This document shows, piece by piece, positions 6,978 to 14,023 of a stretch of 42,880 nt of DNA. The notes below the pieces were generated by a model, which made no database searches, was not told the origin of the DNA, and worked only from the letters and a program-made list of their open reading frames with translations. The DNA comes from Neisseria mucosa. Its GTDB lineage: Bacteria > Pseudomonadota > Gammaproteobacteria > Burkholderiales > Neisseriaceae. The stretch is from positions 1-42,880 of the forward strand of contig NZ_POWX01000019.1 in assembly GCF_003044445.1 (NCBI RefSeq). Direction: 5' to 3'. The position numbers and the translations under genes were made by a program. Positions within the stretch are counted from its first letter, which is position 1, and each line of letters begins with the position of its first letter.

Positions 6978-7834
6978 GCTGCGTTCCTTTCGGCGGCGGC
7001 GAGTTTTTTGTCTTGTAATTTTGTGATGATGTTCTGCACCGCCAGCGTCGCCAGTGCTAAAAGTGCCAATACGCCGGAGAGGGCGAATGCGCCGGTGAAG
7101 TTGTATTCGTTGTAGAAGATTTCGACCAAAAGCGGGATGGTGTTGGTTTCGCCGCGGATATGCCCCGATACTACGCTGACCGCGCCGAATTCGCCCATCG
7201 CGCGGGCGTTGGTGAGGATGATGCCGTAGAGCAGCGCCCATTTGATGTTGGGCAGGGTAACGCGCCAAAACATCTGCCAGCCGCTGGCGCCGAGAATCAG
7301 CGCGGCTTGTTCTTCGCTGTCGCCCTGCGCCTGCATCAGCGGGATAATTTCGCGTGCGACAAAGGGGAAGGTAACGAACAGCGTCGCCAAAATAATGCCG
7401 GGGATGGCGAAGATAATCTGTATGCCTTGCGCTTCCAGCCAGCCGCCCAATGCTGTGTGCGCGCCGAACAATAAGACGAACATCAAACCGGCAACCACAG
7501 GCGATACGGAAAACGGCAAATCGAGCAGGGTGGTTAGCAATTGCTTGCCGCGAAAGTCGAAACGGGTCAGCAGCCACGCCATCGCCACACCCAAGACGGC
7601 ATTGACGGGAACGACCACCGCAGCGGTAATCAGGGTGAGTTTGATTGCCGCCCACGCTTCGGGATCGGTAATAGATTTCAGGTACAAATCCCAACCGCCT
7701 TTCAGCGCCTCGTAAAACACGGCGACAAGCGGTACGACCAGCATCAGCAGCAGGAACCCCAGCGCGACGGCGGTTAGCAGCACGCGCAGCCAGCGCGGTT
7801 CGGTCAGGTTGGGATTGGCGGAATAGGGTTTCAT
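6974..7834 (-). CDS. cysW: Sulfate/thiosulfate ABC transporter permease CysW
   Basis: This 286-aa inner-membrane permease has about six hydrophobic spans. The EAA loop, with GASGWQMFWRVTLPNIKWALLYG, contacts the ATPase. MKPYSANPNLTEPRWLR at the start and NARAMGEFGAVSVVSGHIRGETNT are typical of CysW. Its stop overlaps the cysA start (ATGA). It is separated from its usual partner cysT by 475 bases of repeats, so it may need its own promoter or read-through from cysT. Confidence 0.96.
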   Translation of the reverse strand: MKPYSANPNLTEPRWLRVLLTAVALGFLLLMLVVPLVAVFYEALKGGWDLYLKSITDPEAWAAIKLTLITAAVVVPVNAVLGVAMAWLLTRFDFRGKQLLTTLLDLPFSVSPVVAGLMFVLLFGAHTALGGWLEAQGIQIIFAIPGIILATLFVTFPFVAREIIPLMQAQGDSEEQAALILGASGWQMFWRVTLPNIKWALLYGIILTNARAMGEFGAVSVVSGHIRGETNTIPLLVEIFYNEYNFTGAFALSGVLALLALATLAVQNIITKLQDKKLAAAERNAA

Positions 7835-7911
7835 GGCGGTGGTGTTCTCTGGTTGGTTTTAAGATGTTTGAGGGTCGTCTGAAAAGGGATTGAGAGGTTT
7901 TAGCTTTTGTA

Positions 7912-7983
7912 GTAGGTCGGATTCTTGAATCCGACAAGGTTGCTGAATCGCAAATGTTTGTCGGATACAAGTATCCGACCTAC
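7912..7983. repeat. Intergenic hairpin repeat, copy 1
   Basis: GTAGGTCGG at 7912-7920 pairs with CCGACCTAC at 7975-7983. Each arm contains its own smaller palindrome: TCGGATTCTTGAATCCGA on the left and TCGGATACAAGTATCCGA on the right. It lies in the cysT-cysW gap. Confidence 0.8.
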
Positions 7984-8071
7984 GAATTCTGTGTTTTGGG
8001 GAGCGGATTCGTTTTCAGACGACCTTTTATCTTTTATGTTAAAAGGGAAATAAAAAAGTCTAGCTACCGTC

Positions 8072-8170
8072 ATTCCCGCGCAAGCGGGAATCCATTGGTG
8101 AATTTCGGCTGCCTTATTGATTTTCTGTTTTCCTGTTGCCTTGCAGTGGAATTCCCGCCTGCGCGGGAAT
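8072..8170. repeat. NIME-like unit: two dRS3 repeats around a spacer
   Basis: Two 20-bp units fit the neisserial dRS3 pattern ATTCCC-N8-GGGAAT: ATTCCCGCGCAAGCGGGAAT at 8072-8091 and ATTCCCGCCTGCGCGGGAAT at 8151-8170. They enclose a 59-bp spacer, the arrangement of Neisseria intergenic mosaic elements. In the meningococcus, dRS3 repeats are targets for filamentous-phage integration and repeat recombination. Confidence 0.9.
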
Positions 8171-8203
8171 GACGGTAACAGGTATTTCAGACGATTTTTT
8201 AAG

Positions 8204-8294
8204 GTAGGTCGGATTCTTGAATCCGACAAAATATCCGGTGGTTCCGTTGTTTCAGTTTCAGTATTAAAACGTCGGATTCAAGAAACCGACCTAC
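8204..8294. repeat. Intergenic hairpin repeat, copy 2
   Basis: GTAGGTCGGATTC at 8204-8216 pairs with a CCGACCTAC end at 8286-8294. The left arm repeats the TCGGATTCTTGAATCCGA palindrome of copy 1. Together with copy 1 it brackets the NIME unit, so the 475-base gap before cysW is almost wholly repeat DNA. Confidence 0.8.
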
Positions 8295-8309
8295 ATTTTT
8301 CAGACGACC

Positions 8310-9146
8310 TCAACCCTTCACCCCCGAACGCCTGCTCAACGCCCACTGCATCACGTTCAGCGCAAACAGAATCACAAACGAAACCAGCAGCATAAACAAC
8401 GCCACCGCCGACGCGCCCTGTACGTCGAACTGTTCCAGCTTGCCCGTAATAATCAGCGGCAGGATTTCGGAAACCATCGGAATGTTGCCCGCGATAAAAA
8501 TCACCGAGCCGTATTCCCCCGTTGCCCGCGCGAACATCATGCCCGCGCCGGTTAAGAGTGCAGGCGTGATTTCCGGCAACAGTACGCGGCGGAACGTCGT
8601 GAAGCGGTTTGCGCCCAAAGTTGCCGCCGCTTCCTCATATTCGCCCGACAATTCCTCCAATACCGGCTGCACGGCGCGGACGATAAAGGGCAGGCTGACG
8701 ACAACCAACGCAATCCAAATGCCGACGGGCGTAAACGCGATTTTGATGCCCAAAGGCTCGAAAAAACGGCCTATCCAACCGTTGGGCGCATACAGGGTCG
8801 CCAACGCGATACCCGTAACCGCCGTCGGCAGCGCAAACGGCAAATCCACCAGCGCGTTCACCAGCCCCTTGCCCGGGAATTCATAGCGCACCAACACCCA
8901 CGCCACCAACGTGCCGAACACGACATTGGTCAGCATCGCATAAAACGACATCCGCAGACTCAGCCACACCGCCGCCAACACGTTCGGCTCGGCAATCGTG
9001 TTCCAAAAGCCGCTCCAGCCGATTTCCGCCGCCTTCGCCGCCATCATCGCAAACGGCAAAACCACCAGAAGCGACAGGCACAATACGGTCAGGCCGAGGC
9101 TGATTTTGAAGCCGGGCAGTACGCTGGGCGTTTTGAGTAATAACAT
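8310..9146 (-). CDS. cysT: Sulfate/thiosulfate ABC transporter permease CysT (CysU)
   Basis: This 278-aa inner-membrane permease pairs with CysW. It has about six membrane spans, DLPFALPTAVTGIALATLY and an EAA-type loop (EEAAATLGANRFTTFRRVLLPEI), then FARATGEYGSVIFIAGNIP, typical of CysT. The ATG at 9146-9144 follows a purine-rich stretch. It is first in the minus-strand sulfate import set, but a repeat-filled gap parts it from cysW and cysA. A single DUS lies upstream near 9191-9200. Confidence 0.96.
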   Translation of the reverse strand: MLLLKTPSVLPGFKISLGLTVLCLSLLVVLPFAMMAAKAAEIGWSGFWNTIAEPNVLAAVWLSLRMSFYAMLTNVVFGTLVAWVLVRYEFPGKGLVNALVDLPFALPTAVTGIALATLYAPNGWIGRFFEPLGIKIAFTPVGIWIALVVVSLPFIVRAVQPVLEELSGEYEEAAATLGANRFTTFRRVLLPEITPALLTGAGMMFARATGEYGSVIFIAGNIPMVSEILPLIITGKLEQFDVQGASAVALFMLLVSFVILFALNVMQWALSRRSGVKG

Positions 9147-9292
9147 GGTCGGTCGGAAGGGAAAAAGAAGATGCTGCCACTTTAACGGGGTCGTCTGAAA
9201 AACGGAAAGAATGGTTTGTTTCCGGCAAAGAAAAATTGGTTATAAGTATTGCGTGAAACAAGGCCGAAAACTGTACATCCGCCCGCGCGGGG

Positions 9293-9319
9293 TGTATGCT
9301 TCGAATACATTCATACAAT
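9293..9319 (+). promoter_or_regulatory. Possible operator and promoter of dnrN
   Basis: TGTAT at 9293-9297 and ATACA at 9305-9309 form an inverted repeat with a 7-base centre. They overlap the expected promoter, with a TACAAT-like -10 at 9314-9319. In neisseriae dnrN is repressed by the NO sensor NsrR. The position suits a repressor site, but the match to the NsrR consensus was not verified. Confidence 0.35.
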
Positions 9320-9380
9320 ATCAATCTTTACCACAAACCTTAAACGTCGTCTGAAAACGACTAAATTCAGGAATACCGCC

Positions 9381-9854
9381 ATGACCGATTTGACCGTTTG
9401 GGAAGTTTCCCCCGTAAATACCGTGATAGACCATGTCATCAGCCGCTATCACAATACCCACCGCGCACAACTTGAAGAGCTTGTCCCCTTGGCGCACAAA
9501 ATCGCCTCAACCTCGCCCGACGGCTTCCCCGCCGAACTGCCGGAACTGCTCGAATACATCCAAAACGAGCTGCTGATGCACATGATGAAGGAAGAACGTA
9601 TGTTGTTCCCGATGGCAAAACAAAGCTTAGGCAGCCGTGCCGCCATGCCGGTTAATGTCATGATGCACGAACACGAAGAACACGACCGTGCACTGGCGCA
9701 GTTGAAAACCCTGACCAATCATTTCACTCCGCCGCAAAACGCCGATAAAGACCAGCAAAGGTTGTACGCGTTGGCACAAGAACTGTCGGACGATTTGGAA
9801 GAACATATCCACTTGGAGAACGAAATCCTGTTCCCACGCATCTTGGCTTCATAA
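9381..9854 (+). CDS. dnrN: Iron-sulfur cluster repair protein, DnrN/RIC (YtfE, ScdA) family
   Basis: RIC proteins hold a di-iron hemerythrin-like centre and help restore Fe-S proteins damaged by nitric oxide or peroxide. The 157-aa protein has the expected His and Glu ligands spread over four helices: DHVISRYHNTHR, LLMHMMKEERMLFP, MMHEHEEHDRAL and EEHIHLENEILFP. It is shorter than the roughly 220-aa E. coli YtfE and lacks the N-terminal ScdA_N domain, as in neisserial DnrN. ATG 9381 follows CAGGAA at 9368-9373; an in-frame start at 9249 lies upstream of the likely promoter. It is monocistronic with a strong terminator. Confidence 0.92.
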   Translation: MTDLTVWEVSPVNTVIDHVISRYHNTHRAQLEELVPLAHKIASTSPDGFPAELPELLEYIQNELLMHMMKEERMLFPMAKQSLGSRAAMPVNVMMHEHEEHDRALAQLKTLTNHFTPPQNADKDQQRLYALAQELSDDLEEHIHLENEILFPRILAS

Positions 9855-9890
9855 AAAATATCGGCGGCTGTCTAGCTGCCGATATTTTTT
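9853..9890 (+). terminator. Intrinsic terminator after dnrN
   Basis: AAAAAATATCGGC pairs with GCCGATATTTTTT around a 12-base loop. It contains no DUS. It starts within the stop codon. Confidence 0.92.
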
Positions 9891-9953
9891 ACCTATGCCA
9901 CTCTATAATATATGATTGTTTTATATGGATATTCAACCCATGAGGATTATCTT

Positions 9954-10455
9954 ATGAAACCTATTGCCGCCGCTTTATCGCTATCCGCCTTCATCCTGAC
10001 CGCCTGCACCGCAGACTCGCCCCGCATGTCGGTAGGCCTCGGATTGGGAACAGGTATAGGCAACCATATCGGATTAGGTACCTCTGTCAATATCCCCGTC
10101 GGCATCGGCATCGGCAAAAGAGAAAACCTCCCCCCCTAAAAACAACGGCGGCATCCATATTATCGAGGAACAAATCGTTACTTATTTTGACGCTCAGGGG
10201 AACCCTGCCGACAGTCCAGTCAAAGGCGGTTACTATCGGCAATTAATCAGCAGGCACAATCATGAATATCTGGTACAGGATTTCTACAGCGACAACAGCA
10301 GGAAACGCACCGACCCCTATCCCCTGCCCCGCGAACGGCTGCTACAATTCCGCGCCACACCGTATGACGGTTCATTAACCGTATATGCCTACAACGGCAA
10401 CGTCATGCGGCAGCAGGTATTTAAAAACGGAAAATTGATCAGCACAAAATATTAA
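9954..10455 (+). pseudogene. Small lipoprotein gene split at a C7 tract; possible phase variation
   Basis: ATG 9954 follows TGAGGA at 9941-9946. It encodes a lipoprotein signal (ILTAC, Cys18), then a Gly-rich stretch (GLGLGTGIGNHIGLG...IPVGIGIGK). The frame stops at TAA 10137-10139, right after a run of seven C (10130-10136). With one C fewer the frame runs on to TAA 10453-10455 (PPKNNGGIHIIEEQ, then YFDAQGNPADSPVKGGYYRQ to QQVFKNGKLISTKY), giving a 166-aa protein. The downstream part has no start codon of its own but shows normal coding character. It is either a frameshift mutant or the OFF phase of a slipping poly-C switch. Function not recognised; a surface or periplasmic lipoprotein is inferred. 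Confidence 0.8.
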
Positions 10456-10529
10456 TGTGATAAAGTCAAAATAATATACTTACCATTCAAATATTTGAAA
10501 TGCTGCCGTTTCGTCAGTTAAAATTTTAG

Positions 10530-10557
10530 TTGACACTTTTTTTCAGGGCTATATAAT
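10530..10557 (+). promoter_or_regulatory. Promoter of tRNA-Asn
   Basis: TTGACA (10530-10535) and TATAAT (10552-10557) are separated by 16 bases and lie 9 bases before the mature tRNA. This is a near-perfect sigma-70 promoter. Confidence 0.93.
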
Positions 10558-10566
10558 ACGCCCCAT

Positions 10567-10642
10567 TCCCCGATAGCTCAGTCGGTAGAGCGACGGACTG
10601 TTAATCCGCAGGTCCCTGGTTCGAGCCCAGGTCGGGGAGCCA
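10567..10642 (+). tRNA. tRNA-Asn (anticodon GTT)
   Basis: This is a 76-nt cloverleaf. The acceptor TCCCCGA pairs with TCGGGGA, the D-arm is GCTCAGTCGGTAGAGC, the anticodon arm CGGAC-TGTTAAT-CCGCA reads GTT, the T-arm is CCTGGTTCGAGCCCAGG, and CCA is encoded. Confidence 0.98.
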
Positions 10643-10645
10643 AAT

Positions 10646-10680
10646 TTAAAAAGCCTGAACAATTTGTTCAGGCTTTTTTG
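10646..10680 (+). terminator. Terminator of tRNA-Asn
   Basis: AAAAGCCTGAAC pairs with GTTCAGGCTTTT and is followed by further T residues. Confidence 0.92.
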
Positions 10681-10815
10681 CATATACATATTGTGTTCAA
10701 TCGGTGGAAAATAAAAGTCCTCCTATCGTATAAAGCATTAAGATTTGCCTGATTGCTCCTTTCAGACGACCTTCCTATAATCTGTTTTTCTTTTTTTATA
10801 AAGAGGCAATAAATC

Positions 10816-11466
10816 ATGAATATTACCGAAATCGTCCGCCAACGATACAGCACCAAGTCTTTCGACCCGTCCAAAAAAATCGCAGCCGAAGACTTCGCCC
10901 ATATCGAAGCTGCCCTGCGCAACAGCCCCTCCAGCGTCAATATGCAGCCGTGGCACTTCATCATCGCCGATGACGAAGCAGGCAAAGCGCGCATTGCCAA
11001 AGCTACTGAAAAACTCCCTTACAACGCCCCAAAAATTACCCATGCTTCTCATGTCGTCGTCTTCGCCGCCCGTGTTTGCGCTGACGATGATTATGTCGCC
11101 GCCGTATTGGCGCAAGAAGACAAAGACGGACGCTTCGCTACGGAAGAAGCCAAGCAGGCAGGCGACTCTACCCGCCGCCTGTTCTTGGGCATCCACCGCA
11201 ACCAAATCCAGGATGAAGAGCAATGGCTTGCCAAACAAGTCTATCTCAACATGGGTTTCACCCTGCTCGCCGCTGTCGCATCAGACATCGACGCCGTGCC
11301 GATGGAAGGCGTGGATTTGCAGGTTTTAAACGAGGAATTCGGCTTGACCGAAAAAGGCTACAAAGCCGTCGCCGTCGTCTCTTTCGGCTACCGTGCCGCG
11401 GACGATTTCAACGCCGCGCTGCCCAAATCGCGTTTTGAAAACGAAGTCATCTTCACCAAAATCTGA
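10816..11466 (+). CDS. Oxygen-insensitive NAD(P)H nitroreductase, NfsB-like
   Basis: This 216-aa FMN-dependent enzyme of the nitroreductase superfamily transfers two electrons from NAD(P)H to nitroaromatics or quinone-like acceptors in the cytoplasm. The start MNITEIVRQRYSTKSFDPSK and SPSSVNMQPWHFII are typical FMN-binding segments of the NfsB group. Further matches are the QVYLNMGFTLLAA helix and the C-terminal VVSFGYRAADDFN. AAGAGG upstream supports ATG 10816. A single DUS is at 10761-10772 and a DUS terminator follows. The true substrate is unknown. Confidence 0.9.
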   Translation: MNITEIVRQRYSTKSFDPSKKIAAEDFAHIEAALRNSPSSVNMQPWHFIIADDEAGKARIAKATEKLPYNAPKITHASHVVVFAARVCADDDYVAAVLAQEDKDGRFATEEAKQAGDSTRRLFLGIHRNQIQDEEQWLAKQVYLNMGFTLLAAVASDIDAVPMEGVDLQVLNEEFGLTEKGYKAVAVVSFGYRAADDFNAALPKSRFENEVIFTKI

Positions 11467-11487
11467 AAAAACTGATGAAACGGCAAT

Positions 11488-11532
11488 AGGTCGTCTGAAA
11501 CCTTCAAATAGAGGGTTTCAGACGACCTTTTT
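11488..11532. terminator. DUS-pair terminator after the nitroreductase gene
   Basis: AGGTCGTCTGAAACC pairs with GGTTTCAGACGACCT around a short A/T-rich loop and is followed by TTTTT. Confidence 0.92.
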
Positions 11533-11601
11533 GCGTCATCACATCCTGTTTCGGTATAATTCGCGTTCCAATATCCGGCTGAAAGCCGTTCAGACCTGCC
11601 C

Positions 11602-11961
11602 GTGAATACATCATCGAAATCTTCCCTACCTTATCTTGCCTCGTGCGCCAGCCTGATTTTTCTGATCCTGCTTTCCCTGTCTTGGGAATTGTGGATTGCG
11701 CCTTTGCGCAACGGCGGTTCATGGCTTGCCCTCAAAGCCCTGCCTTTATGCCTGCCGCTGAGCGGCATACTCAAGGGCCGTATTTATACTTATCAATACA
11801 GCTCCATGCTGATTCTGATTTATTTTGCCGAGGCGGTCATGCGCCTGTTTGACGCTTCGCCTGCCGAACGTCTGTGCGCCGCATTGTCGCTTATCTCCTG
11901 CATAATTTTCTTTATCGCCTGCCTCGCATTTATCAAACAACATAAAAAAGAGGGGAAATGA
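11602..11961 (+). CDS. DUF2069 inner-membrane protein
   Basis: This 119-aa protein has about four hydrophobic segments (around residues 9-28, 38-56, 66-82 and 92-112). Motifs such as WELWIAPLRNGGSWLALKALPL and KGRIYTYQYSSMLILIYFAEAVMR are typical of DUF2069. The role is unknown. The start is GTG 11602; no ATG lies in a suitable place. Its stop overlaps the pglL start (ATGA), so it is probably the first gene of a two-gene unit and translationally coupled to the glycosyltransferase. Confidence 0.85.
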   Translation: MNTSSKSSLPYLASCASLIFLILLSLSWELWIAPLRNGGSWLALKALPLCLPLSGILKGRIYTYQYSSMLILIYFAEAVMRLFDASPAERLCAALSLISCIIFFIACLAFIKQHKKEGK

Positions 11962-13802
11962 TGTTTGCCCGTACCGCATATCATATTAAGAATGAATGGA
12001 ATGTCCGCCTGCTGCCTTTATGGATTTGTTTTATCTGGGTTTGCGCCGTCCCTTTCCTGTCGATTTACCGCGTAGGCCCGCTGCCGAGCTTCTACCTTGA
12101 AGCCGGGTCCCTCTTGGGTGCGACAATTTTAGTTTTGGTTTCGGCATATAAAGGCCTGCTCAATATCCGCCTGCCTTATGTATCTGTCGGACTGTTGCTG
12201 ATGGCGGCATATTGGGCGATACAGCCACGGACAATGGGTTTGCTGTATCCAGGAATGAGCGACTTGGCGGCATGGACTTTCGTCATCCTCGCCCTATCTG
12301 CCTGGGCCTGCCGCGGCTGGATTTCCGCTTACGGGCAGGACCGAGTTGTTACCGTATTCGCATGGTCGTTGTTTTTTGGTGCAGCTGCACAGGCTGTCGT
12401 GGCGTTTATGCAGTTCAAAGGATGGTCGGACATTTCCCTGTTTCACGGCATATTGGCTTACGGCGGCGGAACGGTAAACGGCCAGCTCGGACAACGCAAC
12501 CATCTGGGCCATTATCTGATGTGGGGCGTACTTGCCGCATCCTATTTGTGGGCAACGCGGAAAATGCCCGACTGGCTGGGATTGGTTTGCGTATTTCTGC
12601 TGACTGCCGTCTTGGGTTTGGTCAACTCGCGCACTATCTTGGGCTATATCATCGCCATCGTATTGATTCTGCCTTTTTGGTACTGGCGGGCAGGCCGCGA
12701 ATCGGCACGCTTAATTAAAATCTTCTTTTTCGCAGCGGTATTGGCTGCGGTTTTCCAGTTCGGCATGGGGACATTGCTTGATTTACTGGGCAACAGCCGT
12801 TACGAAACCGCCATAGAACGCGCCGGTCATAGCGATTTTGAAGGTTCTGCGCGCCAAATCGAATGGCGGAATGCTTGGACCGCCTTTACCCGCTCCCCAA
12901 TCTTCGGACACGGCTGGAACAGCTTCGGCAGCCTGAGTTTTCTATTAAATGCGGAAAAACAGTACTTTGCCAATAACATCCTCGGCGTTTTGTTCACCCA
13001 CTGCCACAACCTTATCCTGCAAATCCTTGCCGAAATGGGGCTGACAGGTGCATTATTGAGCGCGGGAACCATGCTGGCTGGCGTTTGGCGTTTGATTACC
13101 CGTCCGTCCAATCCTGCCAACCTGTTCCTACTGACCGCTGCAAGCGTAACCATGTGCCACAGCATGCTCGAATACCCACTTTGGTACATCTACTTCCTAA
13201 CCCCGTTCGCCCTCATGCTTTCGCTCTCAAGCGCGCGTTATGAAGATGTATCCGACGGAATCAAACAAGCCCGCCGCCGCAATTTGACAGGCGGTATCGC
13301 CGCATTGGCCATTATCGGCGGCACGCTGCACTTAGGCTGGAACTACACCGACCTGACCGCTTACAGCCGTCAACCCAAAACCGACGACCCGTCTCAAGTC
13401 AACGCCAAAATTTCCGGACTGCGCCGCATTTCCGAAACCAGCCCCATGCTGGCCTATTATGCCGACCTGAGCCTGACCCGCCGTGCCGATCCGTCCGATG
13501 AAAAAGTCCAACCTTGGGCGCAAAAAGCGGCATTCGACGCACTCACCTACCGCCCTTACAGCAACGCCTACCAAGTCGGGCTTTACCTCTACCGTCAAGG
13601 TAAAACCAAAGAAGGCGCGCAATGGATGCAAGACATGTATTATTACTATCCTTACACGATGCCGTTTTACACCGGCAAAATCCGCAGCAGAAAGGAATTC
13701 GAACCGCTTCTGCCCCAAATTTTGGAAGACTGCCGCAATTTCCTGAAATCGCCAAAACACAAAACCGCCAAACCTTGCGCGGCGGAGATACCGGCACCGT
13801 AA
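11958..13802 (+). CDS. pglL: Pilin/protein O-oligosaccharyltransferase PglL
   Basis: PglL moves lipid-linked glycans onto serines of pilin and many periplasmic proteins at the outer face of the inner membrane. The 614-aa protein has about a dozen membrane spans, a Wzy_C/O-antigen-ligase core with NGQLGQRNHLGHYL, and the periplasmic FTHCHNLILQILAEMG segment. It also has a soluble C-terminal region of the PglL-type Wzy_C_2 family. Counting from the second Met, the histidines of THCH fall at 347 and 349, matching the essential His349 reported for the meningococcal enzyme. AGGGGAA precedes the start. Two adjacent ATG codons (11958, 11961) are possible. No pgl sugar-synthesis genes are nearby. Confidence 0.93.
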   Translation: MMFARTAYHIKNEWNVRLLPLWICFIWVCAVPFLSIYRVGPLPSFYLEAGSLLGATILVLVSAYKGLLNIRLPYVSVGLLLMAAYWAIQPRTMGLLYPGMSDLAAWTFVILALSAWACRGWISAYGQDRVVTVFAWSLFFGAAAQAVVAFMQFKGWSDISLFHGILAYGGGTVNGQLGQRNHLGHYLMWGVLAASYLWATRKMPDWLGLVCVFLLTAVLGLVNSRTILGYIIAIVLILPFWYWRAGRESARLIKIFFFAAVLAAVFQFGMGTLLDLLGNSRYETAIERAGHSDFEGSARQIEWRNAWTAFTRSPIFGHGWNSFGSLSFLLNAEKQYFANNILGVLFTHCHNLILQILAEMGLTGALLSAGTMLAGVWRLITRPSNPANLFLLTAASVTMCHSMLEYPLWYIYFLTPFALMLSLSSARYEDVSDGIKQARRRNLTGGIAALAIIGGTLHLGWNYTDLTAYSRQPKTDDPSQVNAKISGLRRISETSPMLAYYADLSLTRRADPSDEKVQPWAQKAAFDALTYRPYSNAYQVGLYLYRQGKTKEGAQWMQDMYYYYPYTMPFYTGKIRSRKEFEPLLPQILEDCRNFLKSPKHKTAKPCAAEIPAP

Positions 13803-13810
13803 ACAACCAA

Positions 13811-13838
13811 GGTCGTCTGAAACGTTTTCAGACGACCT
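13811..13838. terminator. DUS hairpin after pglL
   Basis: GGTCGTCTGAAA and TTTCAGACGACC are almost back to back, leaving a very small loop. No T run follows, so termination efficiency is uncertain. The rest of the gap to recC holds only a TATAAT at 13987-13992 as a possible -10 box. Confidence 0.6.
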
Positions 13839-14023
13839 TAAACCCCTCTCTCTCCGTTACTATTCCATCTCTAAAACAGATGCGGTAAAACAACCGTCAT
13901 CAGCCAATAAGCCCATATTCTATCGATCCAAATAAAAATACCTGTACCGATATTCACGCGCAGGTATTTTCCATTTCAATCCACTATATAATCCCGTTTA
14001 TTATCCACCGCCCTACCCCCGCC

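Noticed and set aside
5904..7970. A 688-residue protein spanning cysA and cysW on the minus strand
   Set aside because: Its first half is an out-of-frame reading of cysW, rich in Arg and without known domains. CysA starts at 6977 with a normal ATGA overlap.
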